The position numbers and the translations under genes are program-made. A model generated the notes under the pieces. That model was given only the letters and a program-made list of their open reading frames with translations, had not been told where the DNA came from and did no database searches. DNA of 64,000 bases from Hyphomicrobiales bacterium (GTDB lineage: Bacteria > Pseudomonadota > Alphaproteobacteria > Rhizobiales > Beijerinckiaceae). The DNA lies in the NCBI GenBank assembly GCA_016716745.1, contig JADJVD010000005.1:62001-126000 (forward strand). Reading direction: 5' to 3'. Positions 1-10,462 of this stretch are shown here, piece after piece. Each line of letters opens with the position of its first letter. Position 1 is the stretch's first letter.

Positions 1-778
1 AGAACTGCGATTCCTGAATCGACAGGCCGAAGCGGTCGATCAGGTAGAAGGTGTAGAAGGATTGCAGGCTCGCCGTGTAGAAATTCTTCGAGAAGACGAG
101 CGCGATCAGGATCGCGATGGCGAGCCACGCCTTGCGCGAGAGCGGCGGCGGCGGGGCGGACGCCCTGCGCGCCGCGCCCAGATGCGTCGAATACCAGCGC
201 CCGACCCAGAACAGCAGCGCCATGCCGGCGAAGGCCACGAGCGCGAACCAGGCGATGGCGCCCTGGCCGAAGGGCACGATGATCAGCGCGGCGAGCAGCG
301 GGCCGACCGCCTGGCCCGTGTTGCCGCCAACCTGAAAGAAGCTCTGGGCGAAGCCGTAGCGTCCGCCCGAGGCGGAGCGGGCGACGCGCGAGGCTTCGGG
401 ATGGAAGATCGAGGAGCCGACGCCGATGGTCGAGGCGGCCAGCAGCACCCAGCCGAAACTGTGCGCGCGCGACAGCAGCAGCAGGCCGGCGAGCGAGCAC
501 ATCATGCCGACGACCAGCGAATAGGGCATGGCCTTGCGGTCGGTCGCAACGCCCACCATCGGCTGCAGCACGCTGGCGGTGACCTGGAAGGCGAAGGTGA
601 TGAAGCCGATCTGGCCGAAGGTCAGGCCGAGGTCGCGCTGCAGGATCGGGTAGATCGATGGCAGCAGCGACTGGATCGTGTCGTTGAGGAAGTGCGAGGC
701 GGACAGCGCGAGCAGGATCGGGAAGGCGACGGACGTCGCCGACGGAGGCCTTGCGGACGGGCTCGCCTCGGCGGTCAT
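1..778 (-). CDS. MFS transporter, fosmidomycin-resistance (Fsr) type, 3' end cut by window
   Basis: Reading the minus strand from the ATG at 778 gives an uninterrupted frame to base 1 (about 259 residues), so the start is present and the C-terminal third is missing. The N-terminus has the motif SASHFLNDTIQSLLPSIYP, then VLQPMVGVATDR and GVGSSIFHPEASRVAR, which I recognise from Fsr/fosmidomycin-resistance efflux proteins of the major facilitator superfamily; several hydrophobic helices follow. The expected job is proton-driven drug efflux in the inner membrane, but the substrate is inferred only from family resemblance. The start codon overlaps the TGA (ATGA) that probably ends the upstream secreted-protein gene, so the two are likely co-transcribed. 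Family membership is fairly sure; substrate is not. Confidence 0.82.
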   Translation of the reverse strand, partial: MTAEASPSARPPSATSVAFPILLALSASHFLNDTIQSLLPSIYPILQRDLGLTFGQIGFITFAFQVTASVLQPMVGVATDRKAMPYSLVVGMMCSLAGLLLLSRAHSFGWVLLAASTIGVGSSIFHPEASRVARSASGGRYGFAQSFFQVGGNTGQAVGPLLAALIIVPFGQGAIAWFALVAFAGMALLFWVGRWYSTHLGAARRASAPPPPLSRKAWLAIAILIALVFSKNFYTASLQSFYTFYLIDRFGLSIQESQF

Positions 779-1418
779 CGTGCGGCTCCCGGGGTCGCGG
801 CAGGCCGATCGCCGCGCGGATCGAACGGAACTGTGTGACGACGCGCGGCGCTTCGGCGCGCCGGCCAGCGCAGGAGCAGACGACGCGACCGGCGCGCGTG
901 TCGATGAACGAGAGCAGCACGAGTTCGTCGGCCTCCGCTGGCCGGTTTCTCGGCTTGAGCAGAAATTCCAGTCCGGCCACGCCGCGATGCGTGAACGAAG
1001 TTTCGGATTCGACCTGCCCAAAGGTCGCGACATGCGTGCGCGTCTGCGCGCGGGCGACGCGCCGCGTGAGCCGGTTGATCGTCGCCTGGCTCATGCCGGC
1101 ATTGTCCGGATCCGCCTTGAAGCCGACGATGCAGAGATAGGGGTCGCCGGCTGCCGGGGACGGGCCTTGGCCGGAGGATGTGACCGCGAATGCGACGTCG
1201 TAACGCGGGCTCTCGATGCGATGCGCCTCGTAGGGCGCGGGCAGCGAAAGTGCGAGGCCGGTCGCTTCATCCACGAGCCCTGACGCCGCATCTGCGCGCG
1301 GCGCGATGAGCAGCGGGAGCGCGAGCAGGGCGAGGCGCGTCGCGCAAGAGAACCCGTCAATTCGACGACGCGCGGCTTCGGCCGGCGCACTCTGACAGAT
1401 CGACGCGCGGCGCGACAT
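775..1418 (-). CDS. secreted hypothetical protein, downstream tandem paralogue (3' indel)
   Basis: The frame starts at ATG 1418, preceded by GAGG at good spacing, and overlaps the stop of the upstream paralogue. Residues 1-45 hold an unusually long basic region and a hydrophobic core (RLALLALPLLIAPRADA) typical of a signal peptide. A central segment YLCIVGFKADPDNAGMSQ matches the upstream gene, so the two are tandem duplicates. In the assembled sequence the frame does not stop but runs through the MFS gene to base 1. Adding one C to the CCCC run near 795 ends it at the TGA overlapping the MFS start (…LPRPPGAAR), which I think is the true end. I do not recognise a named family; a periplasmic or envelope protein is inferred only from the signal peptide. 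Confidence 0.55.
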
Positions 1419-1425
1419 CGCGCGC

Positions 1426-1916
1426 CTCATTTCGGCGTCGTGATCGAGGCGCGCAGCGCACGGAAGGGCCGGCAGCGCGTTGACCCAGGCTTCCTTCGTG
1501 GTCGAGCACATCATGGTGACGCGGCCCTTCGGCGTCTCGTGGATCGCGCCGAAGATGCGCGCGTCGGCCGCGCCCGGCCCCATCTTCGGCCGCGCCTCGA
1601 TCTCGAAGCCCTTCACGTCGCCGATGGCGGCGAGGCGCAGCGCGTCGATCTCGAACAGCATGCCGAAGATGTCGCGGATCGACTTGGCGCGCTCGGGCGT
1701 CTCGGTCGCCTTGTTGATCTCGGCTTGCGTCTGGCCGGCGTTCTGCGGCGCGGCCTTGAAGCCGGCCTGACAGAGATACTTGCCGGTTCCGGCGATCGGC
1801 GGCTGGCCGGTCGTCGGATTGATGCCGTAGCCGATGTCGAAGTTGCGATTGTCGGCCCGCTCGGCGACGAAGGGCGCCGGCGGCTTGACGGCGAATCCCG
1901 CGCCTGCGTCCTCAGG
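1426..1916 (-). pseudogene. secreted hypothetical protein, upstream paralogue, N-terminus missing
   Basis: The minus-strand frame just after the gap stop reads [19 protein letters not shown], then [20 protein letters not shown], and near the end MMCSTTKEAWVNALPAL. It is homologous to the next gene (shared pattern YLC..GFKA.P.NAG..QA.IN). No start codon, signal peptide or ribosome site precedes it: the frame opens directly after the TGA at 1917-1919 that closes one gap frame. At the 3' end one extra C near 1465 throws the frame; removing it gives a natural ending (ALRASITTPK, TGA at 1428-1426). Either the first 25-40 codons were lost in a real deletion next to gap, or the assembly dropped sequence here. 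Function unknown. Confidence 0.5.
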
Positions 1917-4976
<3,060 letters not shown>

Positions 4977-5123
4977 GTGGGATGCGTTCCGGGCCGAAGT
5001 CGCGGGCTTGATAGCACCTCGCCCCTTCGAGTCAACGCGAGGACGGCGGGTCGGCGGGGGCGCGGCCGCGTTGACGCGCGTCGCACGCGGCGCCTAAGGT
5101 CGGCGCCGGAGCCCCTTCGACGC

Positions 5124-5423
5124 ATGGATTCGCCCGTGTCTCATACGGCCGCCGGCCTGCAGGAGGCGCTGCGCCGGCTCGCCGCCGCGATCGACCAGCT
5201 GGAGGCCGCGGCCTCGCGGCGCGCAGCCGTCGACGCTGCGCGCGGCGATCTCGTCGAGGAGCTGGCCGTGATGCAGGACGATCGCGCGCGCCTCGCCGTC
5301 GATCTCGACGGCGCGCTCGCGCGCGGGCAGGCGCTCGAGGCCGCCACCCATCAGGTGGCGCAACGGCTGCAGCGCGCGGGCGCGGCGCTCAGGACGGCGC
5401 TCGGCGCGCCCGCCGGCGGGTGA
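5124..5423 (+). CDS. DUF4164-type small coiled-coil protein upstream of zapA
   Basis: A 99-residue acidic, alanine- and glutamate-rich protein that is almost entirely heptad-like helix (LQEALRRLAAAIDQLEAAAS, then QALEAATHQVAQRLQRAGAA). The ATG at 5124 follows the tkt divergent spacer. Proteins of this size and composition immediately 5' of zapA in Rhizobiales belong to DUF4164, and I assign it on that basis. Its end (TGA 5421-5423) lies 11 bases before the zapA start, so the two should be co-transcribed and may both act at the division site. The cell-division role is inferred only from this neighbour. No signal peptide or membrane segment is visible. Confidence 0.7.
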   Translation: MDSPVSHTAAGLQEALRRLAAAIDQLEAAASRRAAVDAARGDLVEELAVMQDDRARLAVDLDGALARGQALEAATHQVAQRLQRAGAALRTALGAPAGG

Positions 5424-5434
5424 GGGAGGCCGGC

Positions 5435-5797
5435 ATGGCGCATGTCTCGGTGACGATCGCGGGCCGCGCCTACCGGATGGCGTGCGGCGACGGCGAGGAG
5501 GCGCATCTCGAGGCGCTGGCGCGCGAGGTGGACGCCAAGATCGCGGACTTGCGCGCCTCGTTCGGCGAGATCGGCGACCAGCGCATCACGGTGATGGCCG
5601 CGCTCACATATGCGGACGAATTGCAGGCCGCCCGCCGCCGGCTCGCGGCGGTGACGGAGGAGGCGGCCCGCCTCGCCGCGCGCGCCGAGGAGGCGCAGGG
5701 CGCGCAGGCCGAGCAGAACGAGGCCGTCGCGGCCGCCGTGGCCGAGTCGGCCGACCGGCTCGAGCGTCTCGCCGCTCAGCTCAACGGCGCGGGCTGA
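5435..5797 (+). CDS. zapA: cell division protein ZapA
   Basis: A 120-residue protein with the ZapA order: an N-terminal beta strand MAHVSVTIAGRAYRMACGDG, then EEAHLEALAREVDAKIADLR, ITVMAALTYADEL, and a long C-terminal coiled coil. ZapA binds FtsZ in the cytoplasm and cross-links protofilaments in the Z ring. I chose ATG 5435 because GGGAGG sits six bases upstream; the GTG at 5420 would overlap the previous gene and lacks such a site. In many bacteria 6S RNA follows zapA, but here the convergent TetR gene begins three bases after the stop, so there is no room for it. Confidence 0.88.
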   Translation: MAHVSVTIAGRAYRMACGDGEEAHLEALAREVDAKIADLRASFGEIGDQRITVMAALTYADELQAARRRLAAVTEEAARLAARAEEAQGAQAEQNEAVAAAVAESADRLERLAAQLNGAG

Positions 5798-5800
5798 CCT

Positions 5801-6490
5801 TTACGCGCGGGGCCCCCACGGGCCCTTAGGGGCGGTCTGCGGTGGCGGGGCCTGCTCCGCGGCGCCGGCTTTCCTGATCGCGCTCTCCACCACGCCGCCG
5901 ACGCCCGCCGACAGGATGGCCGAAGGGTCGCAATCGGCCGCCGCGCCGAGATGGCCGGAGAGCGCGAGCATGGCGACGCCGTGGGCGAGCGCCCAGATCT
6001 CGTAGGCGAGCGCCTTGTCGTCGGCGTCCTTGGCGCCATAGGCGTCGAGCACGGCGCGGGCGGCCCGGCGCAGGGCGTCGAGCGCCCGGTCGGCCGCCGC
6101 GCCCGAGGCCGGCGCGTCGAGCGCCCTGACGCTGCCGAACATCGCCGCATAGAGGCCGGGCTCGCGCCGGGCGAAGCCGAGATAGGCCTCGCCCATGCGG
6201 CGGAAAGCGGCGACCGGATCGGCCGCGCCGCCCGCCCACGCCGCCTCCAGTTCGCCGGCGAACTGATCGAAGCCGCGCCGGGCGACCTCGCCCATCAGGG
6301 CGTTGCGGTCGGTGAAATGGCGATAGGGGGCGGCGGCGGTGACGCCGACGAGCTTGGCCGCTTCGGCCAGGGTGAAGCCCGCCGGGCCGCGCTGCGCCGA
6401 CAGCGCGCGGGCCGCCTCCACCAACGCGTCCTTCAGCCGGCCGTGGTGGTAGCCCCGCCGCCCGCCGCAAAACCGATCGCCATCGCTCAT
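5801..6490 (-). CDS. TetR/AcrR family transcriptional regulator
   Basis: A 229-residue cytoplasmic repressor-type protein. The N-terminal helix-turn-helix is clear: LKDALVEAARALSAQRGPAG, FTLAEAAKLVGVTAAAPYRHF, RNALMGEVARRGFD. The C-terminal half (residues about 85-200) resembles the WHG-type TetR ligand domain (EAYLGFARREPGLYAAMFG). The extreme C-terminus is a short proline-rich tail (APPPQTAPKGPWGPRA). It is convergent with zapA, and its upstream side faces the small-peptide gene at 6667 across about 175 bp, so a divergent target is possible. No operator could be recognised. Confidence 0.85.
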   Translation of the reverse strand: MSDGDRFCGGRRGYHHGRLKDALVEAARALSAQRGPAGFTLAEAAKLVGVTAAAPYRHFTDRNALMGEVARRGFDQFAGELEAAWAGGAADPVAAFRRMGEAYLGFARREPGLYAAMFGSVRALDAPASGAAADRALDALRRAARAVLDAYGAKDADDKALAYEIWALAHGVAMLALSGHLGAAADCDPSAILSAGVGGVVESAIRKAGAAEQAPPPQTAPKGPWGPRA

Positions 6491-6666
6491 GCCGCCTATC
6501 TAGGGCGAAATGCGCCGGCGCGCGAGCGGCGATCCCCGGGCGAGAGGCGCGGGCGCCGGGATGTTGCGGCGCACTGCAAGGGGGTTGCCGGCCCGCGGGA
6601 GTGGGCTAGACTCGCGGTCGGGCGACGGCGGTCGCCCGACGGACGTTCAGCAAGGGAGAGGCCTCG

Positions 6667-6750
6667 ATGACATCGACCCTGCGAATGGAAGTGCTGACCT
6701 TCTTCGCCGTCTTCGCGTTCCTCGGCCTGGTGGTCGTGGGCGCTCTATGA
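6667..6750 (+). CDS. 27-residue single-span membrane peptide
   Basis: An ATG at 6667 with AAGGGAGAG seven bases upstream opens a 27-codon frame, MTSTLRMEVLTFFAVFAFLG followed by LVVVGAL. It is one hydrophobic helix with a short polar N-terminus. The stop is followed within eight bases by a strong GC hairpin. A good ribosome site, one clean membrane helix and a terminator make a real gene plausible, although too short for normal gene calling. Its position between a TetR gene and a secreted protein gives no function. Similar tiny hydrophobic ORFs (compare 36978) are easily missed. Confidence 0.55.
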   Translation: MTSTLRMEVLTFFAVFAFLGLVVVGAL

Positions 6751-6757
6751 TGGTCCG

Positions 6758-6785
6758 GCGGGGGCCGCACGCGGCCCCCGCTTCA
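6758..6785 (+). terminator. GC hairpin after the small membrane peptide
   Basis: Arms GCGGGGGCCGC (6758-6768) and GCGGCCCCCGC (6771-6781) are perfectly complementary with only AC between them, followed by CTTC. There is no long T tract. It ends the small-peptide unit and could also serve the convergent gene at 6829. Confidence 0.55.
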
Positions 6786-6828
6786 GCATGCCGCCTCGGT
6801 TTCCCCGTCCGCCTCGCCCCCGTCCGCC

Positions 6829-7131
6829 TCAGCCGCGCGGCGTAAAGCCCGCCGTACCGGGCCGTCCCGACGCGACCGGATCGCAGCGCTCCTGCGTCGG
6901 CCGCCACGACGTCACGTTGAGGTCCATCGAGCAGACGGCGATCCGCCAGCCCTCGGGCTGGGCGATGCACAGGCGCGCGCCGATCGGCGCCTGTCCGGCG
7001 CGTGACCGGCAGTAGCAATTGTCGGGATCGTGCGCCGTCTGCGCCGCCGCCGGTCCGGCCGGATAGGCCGCGCCTGCGGCCGCCAGAGCCGCCGCCAAAG
7101 CGCTCGACCGCAACCGATATGCGCGCGCCAT
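6829..7131 (-). CDS. small secreted cysteine-containing protein, unknown
   Basis: A 100-residue protein starting at ATG 7131 with GGCGGGA just upstream. The first 32 residues form a signal peptide (basic MARAYRLR, hydrophobic core, AAAQTAHD cleavage region). The mature part is about 68 residues with four cysteines (DNCYC, ARLCIA, VCSMD, QERCDP) that could make two disulphides in the periplasm. I do not recognise the family. It is divergent from the coiled-coil gene at 7264, sharing a spacer of about 130 bp. Confidence 0.65.
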   Translation of the reverse strand: MARAYRLRSSALAAALAAAGAAYPAGPAAAQTAHDPDNCYCRSRAGQAPIGARLCIAQPEGWRIAVCSMDLNVTSWRPTQERCDPVASGRPGTAGFTPRG

Positions 7132-7263
7132 TCCCGCCTCCCTCGGACGGTTTCGGTCGGGCAAGGCTAGTCCTGTCGACGTGCGCCGGCAACGGCGCTC
7201 GCCTTCCCGGCTCCGGCGTGCGATCATTGAGGCTCCTTTGTTTGCGCATTTCCGGCGGCCCCA

Positions 7264-8499
7264 TTGATCGAACAGGCGATGATGTTCGCGCTCGGAGTCC
7301 TGTTCGCAGGGCTCGGCGCGCTGATTGTCCTGCCGGCGTTCTGGCGCCGCGCGATGCGCCTGTCGCGCCAGCGGCTCGAGCTGCAAATCCCGCTGTCGAC
7401 GTCGGAAATCCTTGCCGAGCGCGATCATGTGCGGGCCGAGGCGGCGCTCGCGCTGCGGCGCGCCGAGCAACGGCTCGAGGCGGCGCAGGAGACGCGGGCG
7501 CGCGACCTCGCCGAGATCGGCCGGCGCGGCGTCGCCCTCGACGCGCTGGAGCGCCGGCGCGAGGCGCTGGCGGCCGAAGCGGCGGAGCTGGCCGCGGCGC
7601 TGGCCGGGCGCAGGCGCGCGGCGGCCGAGGCCGAGGGCGAGGCGGGCGCGCTGGCGCAGGCGCTCTACGCCGTCGAGGGCCAGCGCGACGCCGGCGACGC
7701 CCGGCACGCGGCGCTGGAGCGCCGGCATGCCGAACTGACCCATCTGTCCGAAACGCGGCGCACGACGATCGCCGGGCTGGAGACGCGGGCGCACGGGCTC
7801 GATGCGCGGATCGAGGATCTGAACGCGGCCCTCGCGGAGGCGCGGGCGGCCCTCGAGGCGAAGACGCGCGAGGCGGCGCTGCTCGAGGAGGAGCGCGACT
7901 TCCTGCGCGGCGAGGTCGACCGCGCCGAGCATCAGCGGGCGCGCCTGCAGGAGCGTTACGCCGCCCTGGCCGAGCGGCTCGGCGCCGTCGAGCGCGAATT
8001 GTCGGACGAGCGGGCGCAGTTGCGCCGCGTCGAACTCGACGCCGCCCAGCAGCGCGAGGAGACGGCGCGCGAGGTCTCCCGCCGCGCCGCGCTCGAGACG
8101 CGCATCGAAGAGCTGAAGCGTCGTCTCGACGAGCAGGCCGAGGCGATGCGGACGCGCGAGCGCGACGCCGACGCCCGATACGACGCGCTGCGCGCGCAAA
8201 AGGCGGCGCTCGACGGGGCGCTCGCGGCCGCGCGCGAGGAGCGCGACGCGATGCGGCGCGATCTGGCGACGACGCGCCAGACCGCGCGGCCGCGCGGCGA
8301 CGACGCGCAATTGCGGCGGGCGATCGCGCAGTTCGCCGACGAGGTTCTGCGGCAGACGGGCGCCGCCGGCGAGGGCGGCGCGCCGCGCGCCGAGCCGACG
8401 GCTCCGCCGCGCCGGCGCCCCGGCGCGCGGCAGGCGGCCCGCGCGGCGCTGGCGCAACGCATCGAGGCGGCCCGCGTCGATCCGGCGCAGGGCAGCTAG
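7264..8499 (+). CDS. membrane-anchored long coiled-coil protein, unknown
   Basis: A 411-residue protein starting at TTG 7264 (an in-frame ATG at 7279 is the alternative). Residues 6-26 are one transmembrane helix (MMFALGVLFAGLGALIVLPA). Residues about 40-365 are nearly continuous coiled coil rich in Ala, Glu and Arg, with many RLEAAQE, ELAAALA and ALEAKTREAA type heptads. A proline/arginine-rich tail ends the protein. The layout (short N-terminus, one helix, long cytoplasmic rod) recalls envelope scaffold or division-associated proteins, but I know no named family. There are no cysteines or enzymatic motifs. It stands alone between a divergent and a downstream secreted-protein gene. Confidence 0.75.
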   Translation: MIEQAMMFALGVLFAGLGALIVLPAFWRRAMRLSRQRLELQIPLSTSEILAERDHVRAEAALALRRAEQRLEAAQETRARDLAEIGRRGVALDALERRREALAAEAAELAAALAGRRRAAAEAEGEAGALAQALYAVEGQRDAGDARHAALERRHAELTHLSETRRTTIAGLETRAHGLDARIEDLNAALAEARAALEAKTREAALLEEERDFLRGEVDRAEHQRARLQERYAALAERLGAVERELSDERAQLRRVELDAAQQREETAREVSRRAALETRIEELKRRLDEQAEAMRTRERDADARYDALRAQKAALDGALAAAREERDAMRRDLATTRQTARPRGDDAQLRRAIAQFADEVLRQTGAAGEGGAPRAEPTAPPRRRPGARQAARAALAQRIEAARVDPAQGS

Positions 8500-8600
8500 G
8501 CGCGTTTCCGAGGGGCCGCGGTCTTGGCCAACCCGCGCCGTCGCGGCTATTCTGAAACGGGGGCGACTCGCCGGCCGCCAGGCTGCGGTTTGCAACAGGG

Positions 8601-8978
8601 ATGGCGATGGTTCGCTGCACACGCATGGCCGGGCTCGCGCCGGCGCTGGTTTCTTTCTTTGGCGCCGCGGCGCTCTGGGCCGCGCCTGCGGCGGCGCAGT
8701 CCGCCGCGGAGTTGCGCGCCCGGCTGACCGATCTCTATCGAGTCACCATCTCGCAGGACATCTGCGCGTTTCCGCTCAGCGACGCGCAGGCCGACGTCGT
8801 CACCCAGCGCATCGACGATCTGGAGACGCGGCTCGACCTCAGCGAGGCGCAGGCGCAGAAGCTCTACGACGAGCTCGAAGCGCAGATGAAAACGCAAAAG
8901 GAGAGCGGCGGCCTCTGCGATCCGGAGGGGGCGTGGTCGCGCGCCTACGCCAAGCTCGTCGACGATCTGAAGAAATAG
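8601..8978 (+). CDS. small secreted helical protein, unknown
   Basis: A 125-residue protein with a signal peptide (MVRCTRMAGLAPALVSFFGA core, cleavage near AAAQSAAE). The mature part of about 92 residues is helical and charged, with two cysteines (ISQDICAFP and GGLCDPEGA) that probably pair in the periplasm. It begins about 100 bases after the coiled-coil gene on the same strand; another ATG two codons downstream could also be the start. No family recognised. Confidence 0.7.
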   Translation: MAMVRCTRMAGLAPALVSFFGAAALWAAPAAAQSAAELRARLTDLYRVTISQDICAFPLSDAQADVVTQRIDDLETRLDLSEAQAQKLYDELEAQMKTQKESGGLCDPEGAWSRAYAKLVDDLKK

Positions 8979-9006
8979 GCGCCGTCCACGGTCGGCCCGC
9001 ATCGCA

Positions 9007-9076
9007 GGTCGCGTCTTGCATGTCGCGTCTTGCATGTCGCGTCTTGCAGGCCGCGCCTCGCAGGTCGCGGCCCACA
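9007..9076. repeat. 14-bp tandem repeat, five copies
   Basis: Five consecutive 14-bp units: GGTCGCGTCTTGCA, TGTCGCGTCTTGCA (twice), GGCCGCGCCTCGCA and GGTCGCGGCCCACA. The middle copies are identical and the outer ones degenerate. The array lies in the 290-bp spacer between the secreted protein stop (8978) and the convergent DUF465 gene (9268). A related consensus appears at 19560-19623. Confidence 0.8.
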
Positions 9077-9220
9077 ACGAAACAGGCGCGCCCGGCTTAC
9101 CGAACGCGCCTGTCGAGACCTTCGCGGGTCCATTCGCATCGATCGACGGGAACGATGTCGCGTCAACCGGGCGTCGACCCGCCTGATAAGAGGAAGTGGC
9201 GCGACGCGACGGGCGCGTCG

Positions 9221-9262
9221 CGCGAGACTTGCGCCGCGAGATTTGCGACGCGAGACTTGCTG
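9221..9262. repeat. 14-bp tandem repeat, three copies
   Basis: Three consecutive units CGCGAGACTTGCGC, CGCGAGATTTGCGA and CGCGAGACTTGCTG, directly beyond the 3' end of the DUF465 gene at 9268. The period matches the array at 9007 and both share a CGCG…CTTGC core, so they may derive from the same element. The bases between the arrays (9077-9220) hold no gene that I can support. Confidence 0.7.
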
Positions 9263-9267
9263 CGCAG

Positions 9268-9456
9268 TCAGTGCGTCGTCGCGGTCTCGGTCTCGTGCCG
9301 CAGCTTCTCGATCTCGTCCTTGATCAACAGCTTCTTGCGTTTCAATTCGGCGATGTGCAGGTCGTCGCTGCCCGGTTGGGCCGCCTCCGCATCGATCTCT
9401 CGTTTCAACGCCTCGCGGCGCCGTTCGAGTTCGGCGAGATGGCTCTGCAGGGACAT
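9268..9456 (-). CDS. YdcH/DUF465 family small coiled-coil protein
   Basis: A 62-residue protein, MSLQSHLAELERRREALKRE, then DDLHIAELKRKKLLIKDEIE. The HIAELKRKKLxLKDEI core is the DUF465 (YdcH) signature. It is one helical hairpin with no membrane segment or signal. ATG 9456 is preferred; a GTG three codons upstream is possible. A second DUF465 gene lies at 9701 on the other strand, so this locus carries a divergently oriented pair. The molecular role of the family is unknown to me. Confidence 0.82.
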   Translation of the reverse strand: MSLQSHLAELERRREALKREIDAEAAQPGSDDLHIAELKRKKLLIKDEIEKLRHETETATTH

Positions 9457-9700
9457 AGGGGACACCCCTTCGCGTTCGTTGCGGACGTTCCAAGTCTGTC
9501 ACAAAACGCGCTGCCGGCAAGGGTCGAGCTGTGATTGGCGCGATCAATTCTTTTCATCGGTGGTGAACGCCGCCCGTTTCGGCCGGAGGGGCGGTCTTTT
9601 GATCGCGCGCCGTTGCGGGAGCCCCGTCAAGATTGCATAATGCGGCGACGTTGCGCGAGAGCTCCGGCAGCGGGCGCGCGCATGAGAGGGTAGGGCGGAT

Positions 9701-9922
9701 ATGGTCGAGCCGACGGGCGGCGGCGACGAGCAGGGCGATATTCTGCTCGAACTGGAGAAGCTGCGTCAGGAGCATCGCGATCTCGATGCGGCGATCGGCG
9801 CGCTGGTCAAGGTCGGCGCGGGCGATCAGTTGCAGATCCAGCGGTTGAAGAAGCGCAAGCTCGTGTTGCGCGACCGGCTGTCGTTCCTCGAAGATCAGCT
9901 GACGCCCGACATCATCGCCTGA
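9701..9922 (+). CDS. YdcH/DUF465 family small coiled-coil protein
   Basis: A 73-residue protein with [20 protein letters not shown] and [20 protein letters not shown], the DUF465 pattern ([14 protein letters not shown]). It ends [11 protein letters not shown], typical of the longer alphaproteobacterial form found just upstream of purE. The purE start follows 40 bases after its stop on the same strand, so co-transcription with purEK is likely. No membrane segment is seen. Function unknown. Confidence 0.85.
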   Translation: MVEPTGGGDEQGDILLELEKLRQEHRDLDAAIGALVKVGAGDQLQIQRLKKRKLVLRDRLSFLEDQLTPDIIA

Positions 9923-9962
9923 CGCAGACCGCCGGTTGCGTCGCTTCTCACCGGAGGTCCGC

Positions 9963-10457
9963 TTGTCCGCCGCTCCAGCCGTCGCCGTCATCATGGGCAG
10001 CCAGTCCGACTGGGCGACGATGCGTCACGCCGCCGAGACGCTCGCCGCGCTCGAGATTGCGCACGAAGCGCTGATCGTCTCGGCCCATCGCACGCCGGGC
10101 CGTCTCGTCGAGTTCGCGACGACGGCGCGCGAGCGCGGCTTCAAGGTGGTGATCGCCGGGGCCGGCGGGGCGGCGCATCTGCCCGGCATGACAGCCTCGA
10201 TGACGCCGCTGCCGGTGTTCGGCGTGCCGGTCGAGTCCAAGGCGCTGTCGGGGCAGGACTCGCTGCTGTCGATCGTGCAGATGCCGGCGGGCATTCCGGT
10301 CGGCACGCTGGCGATCGGCCGCGCCGGCGCGGTGAACGCGGCCTTGCTGGCCGCCTCGGTTCTGGCGCTCGGCGATCCGGCGCTGGCCGGCCGTCTCGAC
10401 GCCTGGCGCGCGCGGCAGACGCAGGCGGTGGCGCTGCGCCCGACGGACGAGGCCTGA
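9963..10457 (+). CDS. purE: N5-carboxyaminoimidazole ribonucleotide mutase
   Basis: This is step 6 of de novo purine synthesis: it converts N5-CAIR (made by PurK) to CAIR in the cytoplasm. The class I PurE signatures are present: [40 protein letters not shown] (the catalytic His), and [20 protein letters not shown]. Length is 164 residues, normal for the family. I chose the TTG at 9963 because GGAGG lies six bases upstream and the protein then begins [12 protein letters not shown]. purK follows five bases after the stop, so the two steps are one operon. Confidence 0.95.
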   Translation: MSAAPAVAVIMGSQSDWATMRHAAETLAALEIAHEALIVSAHRTPGRLVEFATTARERGFKVVIAGAGGAAHLPGMTASMTPLPVFGVPVESKALSGQDSLLSIVQMPAGIPVGTLAIGRAGAVNAALLAASVLALGDPALAGRLDAWRARQTQAVALRPTDEA

Positions 10458-10462
10458 GCGCC

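Noticed and set aside
5797..5801. 6S RNA downstream of zapA, as found in many bacteria
   Set aside because: The convergent TetR gene leaves only three bases.
9007..9262. CRISPR array
   Set aside because: The repeats are 14 bp head-to-tail without spacers and no cas genes are nearby.
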